Both the position numbers and the translations under genes were made by a program. Below are positions 28,046 through 36,540 of a DNA stretch of 64,000 bases, piece after piece; positions within the stretch are counted from its first letter, which is position 1; each line of letters begins with the position of its first letter. The DNA is from Pseudomonadota bacterium (GTDB lineage: Bacteria > Pseudomonadota > Alphaproteobacteria > Sphingomonadales > Sphingomonadaceae), in contig JAEXFD010000063.1 in NCBI GenBank assembly GCA_023400405.1, positions 1 to 64,000 on the forward strand. Direction: 5' to 3'. The notes beneath the pieces were generated by a model. The model did not search any database and was not told the origin of the DNA. It saw only the letters and a program-made list of their open reading frames with translations.

Positions 28046-28981
28046 TTATTCCAGTGACCCCAGCGCCTTGAGCGTCGTGCGCAGCGATTCGACCGGATCG
28101 GTGCGTGGTTCCTCGCCGAGGAACGCCACCAGCGTCCGGTTGTCGAGCCGCACCGGGTGGGTCCAGAAGGGCCGCATCTCGATCAGCTCGCGCATCGTCG
28201 GATTGAACGGCGCGATCAGCGGCAGCAGCGCCCAGGGAAAGCCGCGGCGCTTCACCGGACGGCGGACCGCAGCCCCGATGGTATCAATCAGCCCCATGCC
28301 ATCGGCATCCCACAGCCCTGCGAAATGGAAGCGCGCGAAGCGGGGCAGCTCGGCGCCGCGGTCGAGCAGCCGGGCAAAGGTCTCACCGACATCGGGCAGA
28401 TAGGCCCAGGCATGGCCCACGCCCCTGGCACCCGGATGGAGGACGCGGCGCACCGGCTTGCCCGGCGTGATCATCCCCTGCGACAGCCAGCTATTGCCCG
28501 GCCGCGGCCCGTAATAGTCGCCGGCGCGCAGGATCAGCGCGCGGATGCCGGATTCCTCGATTCGCGCCTCCAGGTCGCGGCGGATCGCGCCCTTGCGGGT
28601 GCCTGCGTTCTGCGGCGAATCGGGCGCCGCGACGGGCGTCGTCGCCGGATCGAAATTGTAGATCGTGCCCGGCAGCGCGAGGCGCGCATCATTGGCCAGC
28701 GCCGCGGCGATACTGTTGTCGATCATCGGCAGCACTAGCCGGTCCCAGTCGCGATAGCCTGGCGGGTTCACTGCATGGACGATTGCGTCCACCCCATCCG
28801 CCGCCGCCAGCACGTCGGCGCCCACCCCGGCATCGCCCTCGCGCCAGTCGATCGCCGGATCGAGCCCCGGCCGCTGCCCACGCACCAGCCCGCGCACGCG
28901 CCAGCCATGCGCGATCAACGCCCGCGCCGTCTCACCGCCCACGCCGCCGGTCGCACCCAGCACCAGAACCATCTTGTCCAT
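28046..28981 (-). CDS. NAD(P)-binding epimerase-like protein (extended or atypical SDR)
   Basis: A 311-residue Rossmann-fold protein. The cofactor motif is VLGATGGVGGETARAL at residues 6-21, and later segments ILRAGDYYGPRPG and HAWAYLPDVGETFARLL match NAD-dependent epimerase/dehydratase relatives. The classical YxxxK is replaced by an atypical TRKGAIRRDLE region, so catalysis is uncertain and a regulatory or binding role is possible. It is divergent from a LysR regulator, which may control it. Confidence 0.84.
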   Translation of the reverse strand: MDKMVLVLGATGGVGGETARALIAHGWRVRGLVRGQRPGLDPAIDWREGDAGVGADVLAAADGVDAIVHAVNPPGYRDWDRLVLPMIDNSIAAALANDARLALPGTIYNFDPATTPVAAPDSPQNAGTRKGAIRRDLEARIEESGIRALILRAGDYYGPRPGNSWLSQGMITPGKPVRRVLHPGARGVGHAWAYLPDVGETFARLLDRGAELPRFARFHFAGLWDADGMGLIDTIGAAVRRPVKRRGFPWALLPLIAPFNPTMRELIEMRPFWTHPVRLDNRTLVAFLGEEPRTDPVESLRTTLKALGSLE

Positions 28982-29070
28982 CTTCGTCCTCCATCGCTTG
29001 CTCGGGGAGATGCGCGCTCGAAGGCCTAAAGAAAATTGCCGAACCTTTTCAGCCAGCCTAGAAGAATTTG

Positions 29071-29949
29071 ATGAACCGGATCGATTGGGAGCAGCAGCGG
29101 GCCTTCCTCGCGGTGCTGGAGGAGGGGAGCCTCTCCGCCGCCGCCCGCCGCCTCGGCCTCGCCCAGCCGACCGTCCGCGCCCGGATCGAGGCGCTCGAGG
29201 CGGCGCTCGGCACGCCGCTTTTCACCCGCGCGCCTTCCGGTCTCCTGCCCACCGAGCGTGCCGAAGCGCTGCGCGAGTCCGCCCGTGCGATGGCGCTCGC
29301 CTCGGACGCCTTCGTCCGTACCGCCTCGGCCGAACCGGGCGCCGTCGCCGGCACGGTGCGAATCACCGCGAGCGACGTCATCGCCGTCGAAGTGCTGCCC
29401 CCGATCCTCGCCGCGCTCACCGCAGCCCATCCCCGCCTGGCGATCGAGCTTTCGGCGAGCAACCGCAACGAAGACATGCTCCGCCGCGAATCGGATATCG
29501 CGGTGCGGATGGTGCGTCCGGCGCAGGAGGCCCTCGTCGCCCGGCGGGTCGGCGCCGCGCGGCTCGGGCTCCATGCCCATTCCGATTACCTTGCCGGCCG
29601 CTCGGCACCTCGGACACTCGAGGCATTGCGCGGCCATTGCCTGATCGGCCCGGCCAGCGACGGCCCAATTCTCCAGGCAGTCCAGCGCCTGGGCTTCGAC
29701 TTCACGCTGCCCGACTTTGCCTTCCGCAGCGACAGCGATCTCGCCTATCTCGCCGCGATCCGCGCCGGCGCCGGAATCGGCATTTGCCAAGTCCCGCTGG
29801 GGCACCGCTACGGTTTCACGCGGCTGGTCGAAAGCTTCGCCTTCGATCTAGAAACATGGGTGGTCTGCCACGAAGACCTGCGCGCCGTTCCTCGCGTTCG
29901 TGTGGTATTCGACGCGTTGGTCGCGGGACTGCGCGACTATCTCGATTAG
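29071..29949 (+). CDS. LysR-family transcriptional regulator
   Basis: A 292-residue regulator with the LysR N-terminal helix-turn-helix (QQRAFLAVLEEGSLSAAARRLGLAQPTVRARIEALEAALGTPLFTRA) and a periplasmic-binding-protein-like effector domain. The ATG at 29071 is preceded by a TTG that could be read as an alternative start. It is transcribed away from the SDR-like gene with about 90 bases between them; LysR regulators commonly control such divergent neighbours and themselves. The effector is unknown. Confidence 0.92.
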   Translation: MNRIDWEQQRAFLAVLEEGSLSAAARRLGLAQPTVRARIEALEAALGTPLFTRAPSGLLPTERAEALRESARAMALASDAFVRTASAEPGAVAGTVRITASDVIAVEVLPPILAALTAAHPRLAIELSASNRNEDMLRRESDIAVRMVRPAQEALVARRVGAARLGLHAHSDYLAGRSAPRTLEALRGHCLIGPASDGPILQAVQRLGFDFTLPDFAFRSDSDLAYLAAIRAGAGIGICQVPLGHRYGFTRLVESFAFDLETWVVCHEDLRAVPRVRVVFDALVAGLRDYLD

Positions 29950-30046
29950 CCTCAGCCAAGCCACGGCACGTCGCGCTTTGCTTGCACTGTTGCATCCGTG
30001 CCACCCAGCTTTGCGTTGGGGGTAGAGAGTTTCTTTGGAGTACAAG

Positions 30047-30466
30047 ATGCAGCTTATCCGTTTCACCCTCGCCGCCGCGGCGATCGCGATCACGCCGGCC
30101 GCCCTGGCCCAGACCGCCCCGCAGACCAGCACCGGCACAGCGCCGACTTCGACCGCCCCGGCTCAGACCTCCCCAGCGACGCCGACCGCTCCGGCCCCCA
30201 GCACCGCGGCGGTGACCGACGCCGAAGTCGATCAATTCGCCACCGCGGCGCTCGAAGTGAACAAGATTCAGGCCGACGCCTCGGTCTCTGCTGCCGACAA
30301 GGGCGCCAAGATGGCGGCCGCGGTCACGGCGACCGGCCTGACCGCCGATCGCTTCAATGCGATCAGCCAGGCGATGGCGGCCGATCCGGCGCTCAACAAG
30401 CGCATCCAGACCGCCGCTGCCGCCAAGCAAGGCGCAGCCACGCCGGCCCCGTCGCCGAGCATGTAA
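30047..30466 (+). CDS. Secreted DUF4168-like protein
   Basis: A 139-residue exported protein: a signal peptide ending ITPAALAQ, a Thr/Pro/Ala-rich linker (about residues 25-55), then a small helical domain (VTDAEVDQFATAALEVNKIQ ... GLTADRFNAISQAMAADPALNKRI) that fits DUF4168. The ATG at 30047 has GGAG 6 bases upstream. Function is unknown; the linker suggests an envelope-located protein. A terminator-like hairpin follows. Confidence 0.8.
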   Translation: MQLIRFTLAAAAIAITPAALAQTAPQTSTGTAPTSTAPAQTSPATPTAPAPSTAAVTDAEVDQFATAALEVNKIQADASVSAADKGAKMAAAVTATGLTADRFNAISQAMAADPALNKRIQTAAAAKQGAATPAPSPSM

Positions 30467-30490
30467 TTCCCCCGCCGCGTCACGCGGATG

Positions 30491-30549
30491 GCGCCGGTTC
30501 GCTCCCGTCTCGTTCCTTGCCGAACGGGCGGGGACGGGCCGGCGCTTTT
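30491..30549. terminator. Bidirectional terminator-like hairpin
   Basis: GCGCCGG (30491-30497) pairs with CCGGCGC (30539-30545), with an inner CCCGTC/GACGGG pairing, and is followed on the plus strand by TTTTC. It lies between the convergent DUF4168 and IalB-like genes. Confidence 0.65.
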
Positions 30550-30559
30550 CGTTGAGGGA

Positions 30560-31018
30560 TCAGTTTCCCACGCAGCCTAGCGCGGCCGCGTCGATCGCGC
30601 TCGCCGCGCCCTTCAGCGCATAGCTGTCGGCAAAGGGCACGCCATTGGCGCCCACCGTCTCGACGCTCATGCTGCGCCCCGAACGGATCGCCGCGACCAC
30701 CGCCGCGTCGGTGCGCGCATCCGGCGCCCAGGCATCAGCCGCGCCCGCCTGCAAGTCGAACCGCCGCTCGCCGATCGAAAGCGTGACGCGCGCATTGCCG
30801 GCGCGCCCCCGGCTCAACCGAATGTGGAGCTGGTTGCGCACACGATCCTGCGGCCAGGTGGCAATGCTCGCAAAGGGCTGGCCTTGGCGGCGCTTTTCCA
30901 CCGGCTCGGCGATCGCGAAGCAATGCCGCGGTGAGGCGTCGCGAAACGCGCCCCAGCCGTCATAGACGCCCAGCGCCTCGCGCTGCTGGAGCGCGATCAG
31001 CAGCGCCAGCGCGATCAT
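30560..31018 (-). CDS. Secreted IalB-like protein
   Basis: A 152-residue exported protein with an N-terminal hydrophobic segment. The mature part reads GWGAFRDASPRHCFAIAEPV, with later GxFxLQAGxADAWA and a C-terminal ALGCVGN. This spacing of aromatic residues and paired cysteines resembles the invasion-associated locus B family, whose molecular function in free-living bacteria is unknown. The start overlaps the stop of the histidine phosphatase gene by four bases (ATGA), so the two are coupled. Confidence 0.72.
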   Translation of the reverse strand: MIALALLIALQQREALGVYDGWGAFRDASPRHCFAIAEPVEKRRQGQPFASIATWPQDRVRNQLHIRLSRGRAGNARVTLSIGERRFDLQAGAADAWAPDARTDAAVVAAIRSGRSMSVETVGANGVPFADSYALKGAASAIDAAALGCVGN

Positions 31019-31665
31019 GCCGGGGCGTAACCGCGACCGGTGCCGGTGTGCACCACCGTCTCCAAGCCCTGCTCGATCATCACGATCGACCCCTGGGACA
31101 GGTCCGGCGCCACCGGCGCGCCGAATTGCGGCATCACGTCGCGCCCGGTCATCACCCCGCGCAGGATGCGGCTGGACATGCCATGCATGATCACCAGCCG
31201 ATCGCCGGAATCCTCGTCGGTGTCGGCAAGCCAGGAAGAGACGCGCCGGGCGATGCCGTCATACCATTCGCCACCGGGCGGGCGCCGCAAGTAGAGGCCC
31301 TGTTCGACGTCGAGAAAGCCCGGCGCCTCGGGGAGCAGATCGGCATAATAGCGCCCCGTCCATTCGCCCATGCCGATCTCGACCAGCCGGTCGTCCTGCC
31401 GTGCCTGGTGCCAGTCGAGCTCGAGATGCTCGGCGATGATCGCCAGCGTCTGGAGCGCGCGCCCGGCACTCGAGGCCCAAAGCGTGATCGCCGGCTTCGG
31501 TCCCAAAATGCTTCGCAGTGCCTCGCCCATCGCGTCGGCCTGGGCGAAGCCCGCGCGGGTCAGCGGCGTATGCGGCACGTCGCCCTGCATCCGGCGCGCG
31601 CGATTGAACACGGTCTCGCCATGGCGGGCGATGAAGTCGCGGCCTTTGCGCTGCGTGACTGGCAT
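31015..31665 (-). CDS. Histidine phosphatase (phosphoglycerate-mutase-like) family protein
   Basis: A 216-residue cytoplasmic protein. The catalytic RHGET motif is at residues 14-18, a second arginine lies in SSAGRALQT, the acid in the GEWTGRYY segment, and the second catalytic histidine in VIMHGMSSRIL. This is the two-histidine phosphatase fold of cofactor-dependent phosphoglycerate mutase and related phosphatases; the substrate cannot be read from sequence. It is the first gene of a two-gene unit with the IalB-like gene. Confidence 0.88.
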   Translation of the reverse strand: MPVTQRKGRDFIARHGETVFNRARRMQGDVPHTPLTRAGFAQADAMGEALRSILGPKPAITLWASSAGRALQTLAIIAEHLELDWHQARQDDRLVEIGMGEWTGRYYADLLPEAPGFLDVEQGLYLRRPPGGEWYDGIARRVSSWLADTDEDSGDRLVIMHGMSSRILRGVMTGRDVMPQFGAPVAPDLSQGSIVMIEQGLETVVHTGTGRGYAPA

Positions 31666-31830
31666 GGTGCTTCCTCAGCGGATCGCCGCGACAAACGCAA
31701 TGGGCCGGAATTGAGGCACCCTTCTTTTTTCCGCCTCGTTTCGTTCAGTCAACGAACAGCTTCGGTCCGCCAATTCGCACGCCGCTTCCCGTTCGCCGGG
31801 AGCGTGTCGATACGAAAGGGATTACCTGTC

Positions 31831-32391
31831 ATGCAAAAACTCATCCTCGTCGCCCTGGCCGCTTCCGCCGCCGCGACGCCCGCCTTCGCGCAGGACGGCA
31901 GCTTCAACGGGCCGCGCGCCGAAGTGATCGCGGGCTGGGACCATGCCGACGTGCCCGGCGGCGAGATGCGCAACGGCCTCACCTATGGCGGCGCGATCGG
32001 CTATGACGTCCAGCGCGGCAGCACCGTGTTCGGCGTCGAAGGCGAAATCACCGGCTCGACGATCAAGGACGAATCGCAGCCGGCCGCGAACACGACGTTC
32101 AAGGGCACGCTCGGCCGCGACCTCTATGTCGGCGGGCGCATCGGCTTCACCGCGACGCCGAATGTTCTGCTCTATGCCAAGGCCGGCTACACCAATCAGC
32201 GCAGCAACATCGAATATCGCTCGCCCACCTTCAATCAGGATGCCGGCGCCACCGATGGCGGCTACCGGCTCGGTGCCGGCGCAGAGGTGAAGCTCAGCGG
32301 CAAGACCTATCTGAAGGGCGAATACCGCTACAGCGACTATGGCGACGGCCAGCGCCACCAGGTCGTCGGCGGCCTTGGCATCCGCTTCTGA
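31831..32391 (+). CDS. Outer-membrane beta-barrel protein
   Basis: A 186-residue protein with a clean signal peptide (MQKLILVALAASAAATPAFAQ) and an eight-stranded small-barrel pattern. It contains YGGAIGYDVQRGSTVFGVEGEITGS, YVGGRIGFTATPNVLLYAKAGYTN, YLKGEYRYSDYG and the terminal strand HQVVGGLGIRF. A C-terminal Phe is the signal for BAM-dependent insertion. It is a paralogue of the next gene and resembles Omp25/RopB-type proteins of alphaproteobacteria. Confidence 0.9.
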   Translation: MQKLILVALAASAAATPAFAQDGSFNGPRAEVIAGWDHADVPGGEMRNGLTYGGAIGYDVQRGSTVFGVEGEITGSTIKDESQPAANTTFKGTLGRDLYVGGRIGFTATPNVLLYAKAGYTNQRSNIEYRSPTFNQDAGATDGGYRLGAGAEVKLSGKTYLKGEYRYSDYGDGQRHQVVGGLGIRF

Positions 32392-32400
32392 ATGGGCTCG

Positions 32401-32426
32401 GGCGGCGCGTTTGCGGACGCGCCGCC
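32401..32426 (+). terminator. Rho-independent terminator candidate after the first barrel gene
   Basis: GGCGGCGCGT (32401-32410) and ACGCGCCGCC (32417-32426) form a perfect 10-base stem with a 6-base loop, 10 bases after the stop codon. The following T-run is weak. Confidence 0.7.
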
Positions 32427-32542
32427 TGTTGCCAAAGGGCAACGGTTTTCGCCGTTTATGTGAGGTTCATGCAACCTCGGACTCGCGCCCCTAGTTATGC
32501 CGCCGCCCGCTCGAAAGGTGGGCCAGTACCTAAGGAGTTTGT

Positions 32543-33202
32543 ATGCGTAAGCTTGTTTTCGTCGCCGCCCTCGCCGCCTCGTCGGCCCTTGCGGCCCCCG
32601 CCTTCGCCCAGGATTCGACCGCTCCCGGCGGCTTCCATGTCGGCGTGAACGGTGGCCTCGACATCCTGCGTCCCGGCAGCACCGAGGATTCGAACCTGCG
32701 CGGCGACGACCAGAGCGCCGAGGGCTTCCAGTACGGCGTCGAAGCCGGCTACGACATCCCGCTCGGCAGCCGCGCCTTTGTCGGCATCGAGGGCGAAGCG
32801 AGCGGCTCGACCGCGAAGGTCCGCTACGACACGCCCGATCCCAATGATTTCGGCTATGGCCGCGTCAAGGCGGGTCGCGACCTCTATATCGGCGGCCGCG
32901 TCGGCTTCATGGCCAGCCCGAGCACCAAGGTCTATGCCAAGGCCGGCTACACCAACGCCCAGCTGAAGCTGCTCGCGTCGGACGGCACCACGTCGCTCGA
33001 GGATCACTACAATCTCGACGGCTGGCGCGTCGGCGCGGGCGTCGAGAAGAACATCGGCAGCAACACCTACGCCAAGCTCGAATATCGCTATTCGAACTAC
33101 ACCAATGCCGACCTGACCTATGCGAACGGCGCGACGACGAACCGGTTCGACGTCGATACCGATCGCCATCAGGTGGTCGCCGGCGTGGGCTTCCGCTTCT
33201 AA
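32543..33202 (+). CDS. Outer-membrane beta-barrel protein (paralogue of upstream gene)
   Basis: A 219-residue protein with signal peptide MRKLVFVAALAASSALAAPAFAQ and a small-barrel sequence. It shares YxVExGYD-type strands, FVGIEGEASGST, LYIGGRVGFMASPSTKVYAKAGYTN and YAKLEYRYSNYTN with the gene at 31831-32391, and ends in HQVVAGVGFRF. It has a strong AAGGAG site and its own upstream AT-rich segment after the terminator of the first gene, so it is probably transcribed separately. Confidence 0.9.
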   Translation: MRKLVFVAALAASSALAAPAFAQDSTAPGGFHVGVNGGLDILRPGSTEDSNLRGDDQSAEGFQYGVEAGYDIPLGSRAFVGIEGEASGSTAKVRYDTPDPNDFGYGRVKAGRDLYIGGRVGFMASPSTKVYAKAGYTNAQLKLLASDGTTSLEDHYNLDGWRVGAGVEKNIGSNTYAKLEYRYSNYTNADLTYANGATTNRFDVDTDRHQVVAGVGFRF

Positions 33203-33239
33203 AAGCGGCCGCACCGCATCATTTTGGTGTGCATGACGA

Positions 33240-33267
33240 GGGTCGGGGCGCTTGCCCCGGCCCTTTT
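33240..33267 (+). terminator. Rho-independent terminator after the second barrel gene
   Basis: GGGTCGGGGC pairs with GCCCCGGCCC across a GCTT loop and is followed by TTTTT. This is the clearest intrinsic terminator in the window and separates the barrel gene from dnaN. Confidence 0.85.
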
Positions 33268-33335
33268 TGCCGTTAGAGAATGAAGGCCAACCATATGGCC
33301 GGCGGATTCGACGCGCGGCTTCCGGGGGTTTTGAC

Positions 33336-34448
33336 ATGAAGGCGACGATCGAACGCGCAACTCTGTTGAGGGGCCTCAGCCACGTCCAGTCGGTGGTCGA
33401 GCGGCGTAACACGATCCCGATCCTCTCCAACGTGCTGATCGAGGCGCAAGGCGGCGGCATGCTCCGGCTGATGGCGACCGATCTCGACCTGCAGATCGAC
33501 GAGACGATCGCCGCTGCGGTGGATCAGCCGGGCGCGATCACCGTCCCGGCCCACACGCTGTTCGACATCGTCCGCAAGCTGCCCGAGGGCGCGCAGGTCG
33601 AGCTATCGGCCGCCGAGGGGCGCATCCAGGTCGTCGCCGGCCGCGCGCGCTTCACGCTCGCCACCCTGCCGCGCGACGATTTCCCGATGATCGCCGAGGG
33701 CGACCTGCCGACCAGCTTCGAGCTGCCGGCCGAAACGCTCAAGCAGATCATCGACAAGACCCGCTTCGCGATCTCGACCGAAGAGACGCGCTATTATCTC
33801 AACGGCATCTTCCTCCACGTCACCGACGATGCCCAGCCGCTGCTGCGCGCCGCCGCGACCGACGGCCATCGCCTCGCCCGCGTCACCGTCGCGCGTCCCG
33901 ACGGCGCCGAGGCGATGCCCGACGTGATCGTGCCGCGGAAGTGCGTCGCCGAACTCCGCAAGCTGCTCGACGAAGTCGACGGCTCGATCGGCGTCTCGCT
34001 CAGCAATTCGAAGATCCGCTTCGATCTTGGCCAGGCGATCCTCACCTCCAAGCTGATCGACGGCACCTTCCCGGATTATTCGCGCGTGATTCCCACCGCG
34101 AACGACAAGCTGCTCAAGCTCGATCCCAAGAGCTTCATGGAAGGCGTCGACCGCGTTTCGACCATCGCCACCGAAAAGACCCGCGCGGTCAAGATGGCGC
34201 TCGATCGCGACAAGATCACCCTGTCGGTCACCAGCCCCGAAAACGGCGCCGCCGCCGAGGAAGTCCCGGGCGACTATGCCGCCGCGCCGTTCGAGATCGG
34301 CTTCAACAGCCGCTACCTCATGGACATCCTCAACCAGATCGAAGGCGACATGGTCGAGGTCCACCTGGCGGACGCCGCAGCGCCGACGCTGATCCGCGAG
34401 AACGACAAGTCGCCTGCGCTCTATGTGCTGATGCCGATGCGGGTCTGA
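33336..34448 (+). CDS. dnaN: DNA polymerase III beta sliding clamp
   Basis: A 370-residue clamp subunit, the usual alphaproteobacterial length. The N-terminus (MKATIERATLLRGLSHVQSVVERRNTIPILSNVLIEA), the RFAISTEETRYYLNGIFLH segment and the C-terminal SPALYVLMPMRV, part of the partner-binding pocket, are all present. The ATG at 33336 gives the canonical N-terminus. Here it is followed by coq4 and a DUF4412-like gene before recF and gyrB. dnaA is not in the window. Confidence 0.97.
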   Translation: MKATIERATLLRGLSHVQSVVERRNTIPILSNVLIEAQGGGMLRLMATDLDLQIDETIAAAVDQPGAITVPAHTLFDIVRKLPEGAQVELSAAEGRIQVVAGRARFTLATLPRDDFPMIAEGDLPTSFELPAETLKQIIDKTRFAISTEETRYYLNGIFLHVTDDAQPLLRAAATDGHRLARVTVARPDGAEAMPDVIVPRKCVAELRKLLDEVDGSIGVSLSNSKIRFDLGQAILTSKLIDGTFPDYSRVIPTANDKLLKLDPKSFMEGVDRVSTIATEKTRAVKMALDRDKITLSVTSPENGAAAEEVPGDYAAAPFEIGFNSRYLMDILNQIEGDMVEVHLADAAAPTLIRENDKSPALYVLMPMRV

Positions 34449-34476
34449 GGGCTCCGGAACGACCGCCCTCAAATCC

Positions 34477-34536
34477 CCCTCCCGCTTTCGCGGGAGGGCC
34501 GCCCTTAAATTCCCCTCCCGCAAAAGCGGGAGGGGA
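34477..34536. repeat. Tandem GC hairpins, family F-like palindromic repeat
   Basis: Two perfect hairpins in succession: CCCTCCCGC-TTTC-GCGGGAGGG (34477-34498) and TCCCCTCCCGC-AAAA-GCGGGAGGGGA (34511-34536). A related single hairpin lies at 37663-37687 before gyrB. It follows dnaN and may end its transcript. Confidence 0.8.
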
Positions 34537-34595
34537 GCAAGAAGAGCGGGAGCGACGTTGCCGCTCAGCTTGATTTCCACCGCCGCATCCTATAT

Positions 34596-34609
34596 TGACA
34601 CTATTGTCA
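34596..34609. promoter_or_regulatory. Palindromic operator candidate upstream of coq4
   Basis: TGACA-CTAT-TGTCA, a perfect inverted repeat with 5-base half-sites, lies 20 bases before the coq4 start and overlaps a TTGACA that could be a -35 element. TetR-type regulators often use TGACA half-sites, but no regulator gene is adjacent. Confidence 0.5.
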
Positions 34610-34628
34610 GTAAGGATTCGGCACCATC

Positions 34629-35396
34629 ATGGCGACCCAACCCGCACCGCAAGAGCTGCTCAATCCCGGCATTCCGCTGAAGCGCGAATGGGGCACGGCG
34701 CTCAAGGCGCTTCGCAAGCTGCTCGCCAATGGCGACGACACCGAGCAGGTGTTCCGCATCATGCGCGCGCTCAACGGCGACGTCACCCAGCGCAACTATC
34801 GCCGTCTGCTCACCTTGCCCGGCGGCGGCCGCATCGCCTTCCGCCATGTCGAGCTCGCCGAGAAGCTGTCGGACCGAGCCTGGATCGACGAGTTTGCCGA
34901 AGGCACGGTCGGCGCCGCCTATCGCCACTTCCTCGATTCGACCGGCTATTCGGCCGACGGACTCGTCGAAGTCAGCATGGCGGCGAGCACGTTCCAGGGC
35001 ATCGACGTCGAGCATCCCTATGCCTGGATGGGCCGGCGCGAGCGCGACATCCACGACCTGTGGCACGTGATCACCGGCTATCAGGCCGACGAGCATCTCG
35101 GCGAAGCGTGCCTCGTCGCCTTCTCCTATGCGCAGACCGGCGGGATGGGCTGGGCGTTCATCGCCGCCGGCGCCGCACTCAAGAGCATCCGCGTCACCGG
35201 CAAGCTCGATTTCCTGCGCGCCGTCGCCGAGGGCTATCGCCACGGCAAGCGCGCCGCCTGGCTGCACGGCGAGGATTACGAGACGCTGCTCGCCGAGCCG
35301 ATCGACCAGGCCCGCCGCCGCCTGCGCATCGGCAACCCGAAGCTCTATCGCATCGCCCAGGCCAGCCTGGCGGCGCAGGGCCTCAAGGGGATCTAA
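34629..35396 (+). CDS. Coq4-family ubiquinone biosynthesis protein
   Basis: A 255-residue protein of the Coq4 family. The zinc-binding signature H-D-x2-H-x11-E appears as RDIHDLWHVITGYQADEHLGE near residues 138-158. Coq4 is required for ubiquinone assembly in eukaryotes and has recently been linked to C1 processing of the ring; bacterial members are less studied. It lies between dnaN and recF with a palindromic promoter site and repeats on both sides, an unusual position. Confidence 0.9.
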   Translation: MATQPAPQELLNPGIPLKREWGTALKALRKLLANGDDTEQVFRIMRALNGDVTQRNYRRLLTLPGGGRIAFRHVELAEKLSDRAWIDEFAEGTVGAAYRHFLDSTGYSADGLVEVSMAASTFQGIDVEHPYAWMGRRERDIHDLWHVITGYQADEHLGEACLVAFSYAQTGGMGWAFIAAGAALKSIRVTGKLDFLRAVAEGYRHGKRAAWLHGEDYETLLAEPIDQARRRLRIGNPKLYRIAQASLAAQGLKGI

Positions 35397-35430
35397 GTCC
35401 CCGACCATTTCCCTTTCGTCGCCGGGAATT

Positions 35431-35513
35431 CCCGTCACCTCAGCGAAAGCCGGGGCATCGTGCCTCCAACCGAACGGTTTGTGACTGGAAATGCCGGTTT
35501 CCGCTGGCATGAC
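35431..35513. repeat. Palindromic repeat family C, copy 2
   Basis: Ends with CCGTCACCTCAGCGAAAGCC and GGTTTCCGCTGGCATGAC, partially inverted copies of each other and related to the element at 22367-22448. It follows coq4 and is directly abutted by a family B element. Confidence 0.65.
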
Positions 35514-35527
35514 TTCGCATACCCTTC

Positions 35528-35616
35528 CCGTTCGCCCTGAGCTTGTCGAAGGGCTGTTCTTCACTTCCCCAAGGGAGAAGAACAAGACTGCCCTTCGACA
35601 AGCTCAGGGCGAACGG
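35528..35616. repeat. Palindromic repeat family B, copy 2
   Basis: Two perfect 27-base arms at 35528-35554 and 35590-35616 (beginning CCGTTCGCCCTGAGCTTGTC) flank a 35-base core. The arms match the family B copy at 15857-15979. It lies between the convergent coq4 and DUF4412-like genes. Confidence 0.9.
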
Positions 35617-35669
35617 CTCGATTTCAAGGCGTCATACTCGGGGAATGGCCGGAAGCCCCGGGGCCAGCC

Positions 35670-36434
35670 TCACGGCAGCTTTTCGACGCCCCCGGCAGTC
35701 CCGGCGCCACCCTTCAGGTCCATCGAGCCCAGCATCCCCATCAGCTCGTCGATGCTGGTCACCGGCCCGGGCAGTTCGAAGTGCTTGGCGTCGATCGCCG
35801 ACTGGTCGAGGGACTTGAACTCGATCAGCGGCCCCTCGGGCTTGGTGGCGCCCGCCTCGACGGGCGTGATTCGCAGCGGCGCTCCCTTCGCCATCACTTC
35901 GCTCAGCCGGGGAACGAACTGGGTCTCGGCCGGAAATAGCCGCAGCAGCAGGTCGTTGAGGCTCACGATCGTGCGCTGGAACACGCCGCCCACCGGCGCG
36001 AGCGCCGCGTCCAGGCTCATCACGAATTCGACCTGCTTCTTGCGGTCGTTCTCCGGCCCCTTCACCATGGCCAGGTTCCAGATCATGCCCGGCCGCCCCG
36101 CAACCGTCGCCGCCGGTCCCGCCACCACGCCGAAACCGATCTCGCCGGCCTTGGGATCCTTGGTGTCGGGAATGATCCCCTTGGCGAAGTCGATCATTTC
36201 GCTGAGCTCGAACACCTTGGTTTCGGCCTGGTCGTGCACCACCAGGTAATCGACCGCGTCGCGGCGGATCAGCGCAAACTTGCCGACGACTTCAAGCCGG
36301 GCGTTGCCGCCGCTCGCCACTTCGACCGTGAGCTCGGTCTTGCCGCCCATCTGGTAATGCGCGGTCACATCGGCCAGCGCCGGCAGCGGCAGCAGCGCGA
36401 CCAGCGCCGCAAGCATCAGTTTCAACGGATTCAC
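35670..36434 (-). CDS. Secreted DUF4412-like protein
   Basis: A 254-residue exported protein from a GTG start with GGGGGAG 8 bases upstream. The signal peptide (VNPLKLMLAALVALLPLPALA) is followed by DVTAHYQMGGKTELTVEVASGG and a periplasmic beta-rich domain resembling DUF4412 and outer-membrane lipoprotein-sorting folds. The C-terminus is Gly/Ala-rich. It is divergent from recF. Function unknown. Confidence 0.78.
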   Translation of the reverse strand: MNPLKLMLAALVALLPLPALADVTAHYQMGGKTELTVEVASGGNARLEVVGKFALIRRDAVDYLVVHDQAETKVFELSEMIDFAKGIIPDTKDPKAGEIGFGVVAGPAATVAGRPGMIWNLAMVKGPENDRKKQVEFVMSLDAALAPVGGVFQRTIVSLNDLLLRLFPAETQFVPRLSEVMAKGAPLRITPVEAGATKPEGPLIEFKSLDQSAIDAKHFELPGPVTSIDELMGMLGSMDLKGGAGTAGGVEKLP

Positions 36435-36540
36435 GCGAATGTCTCCCCCGGGATTTCGCAACTCATCGGCGAAGCGCTGTCGCGCCGCAAGCGATTCCCG
36501 CCTGTTTCCGCGTGGGAAAACAATCTCTAAAGAACCCCGC

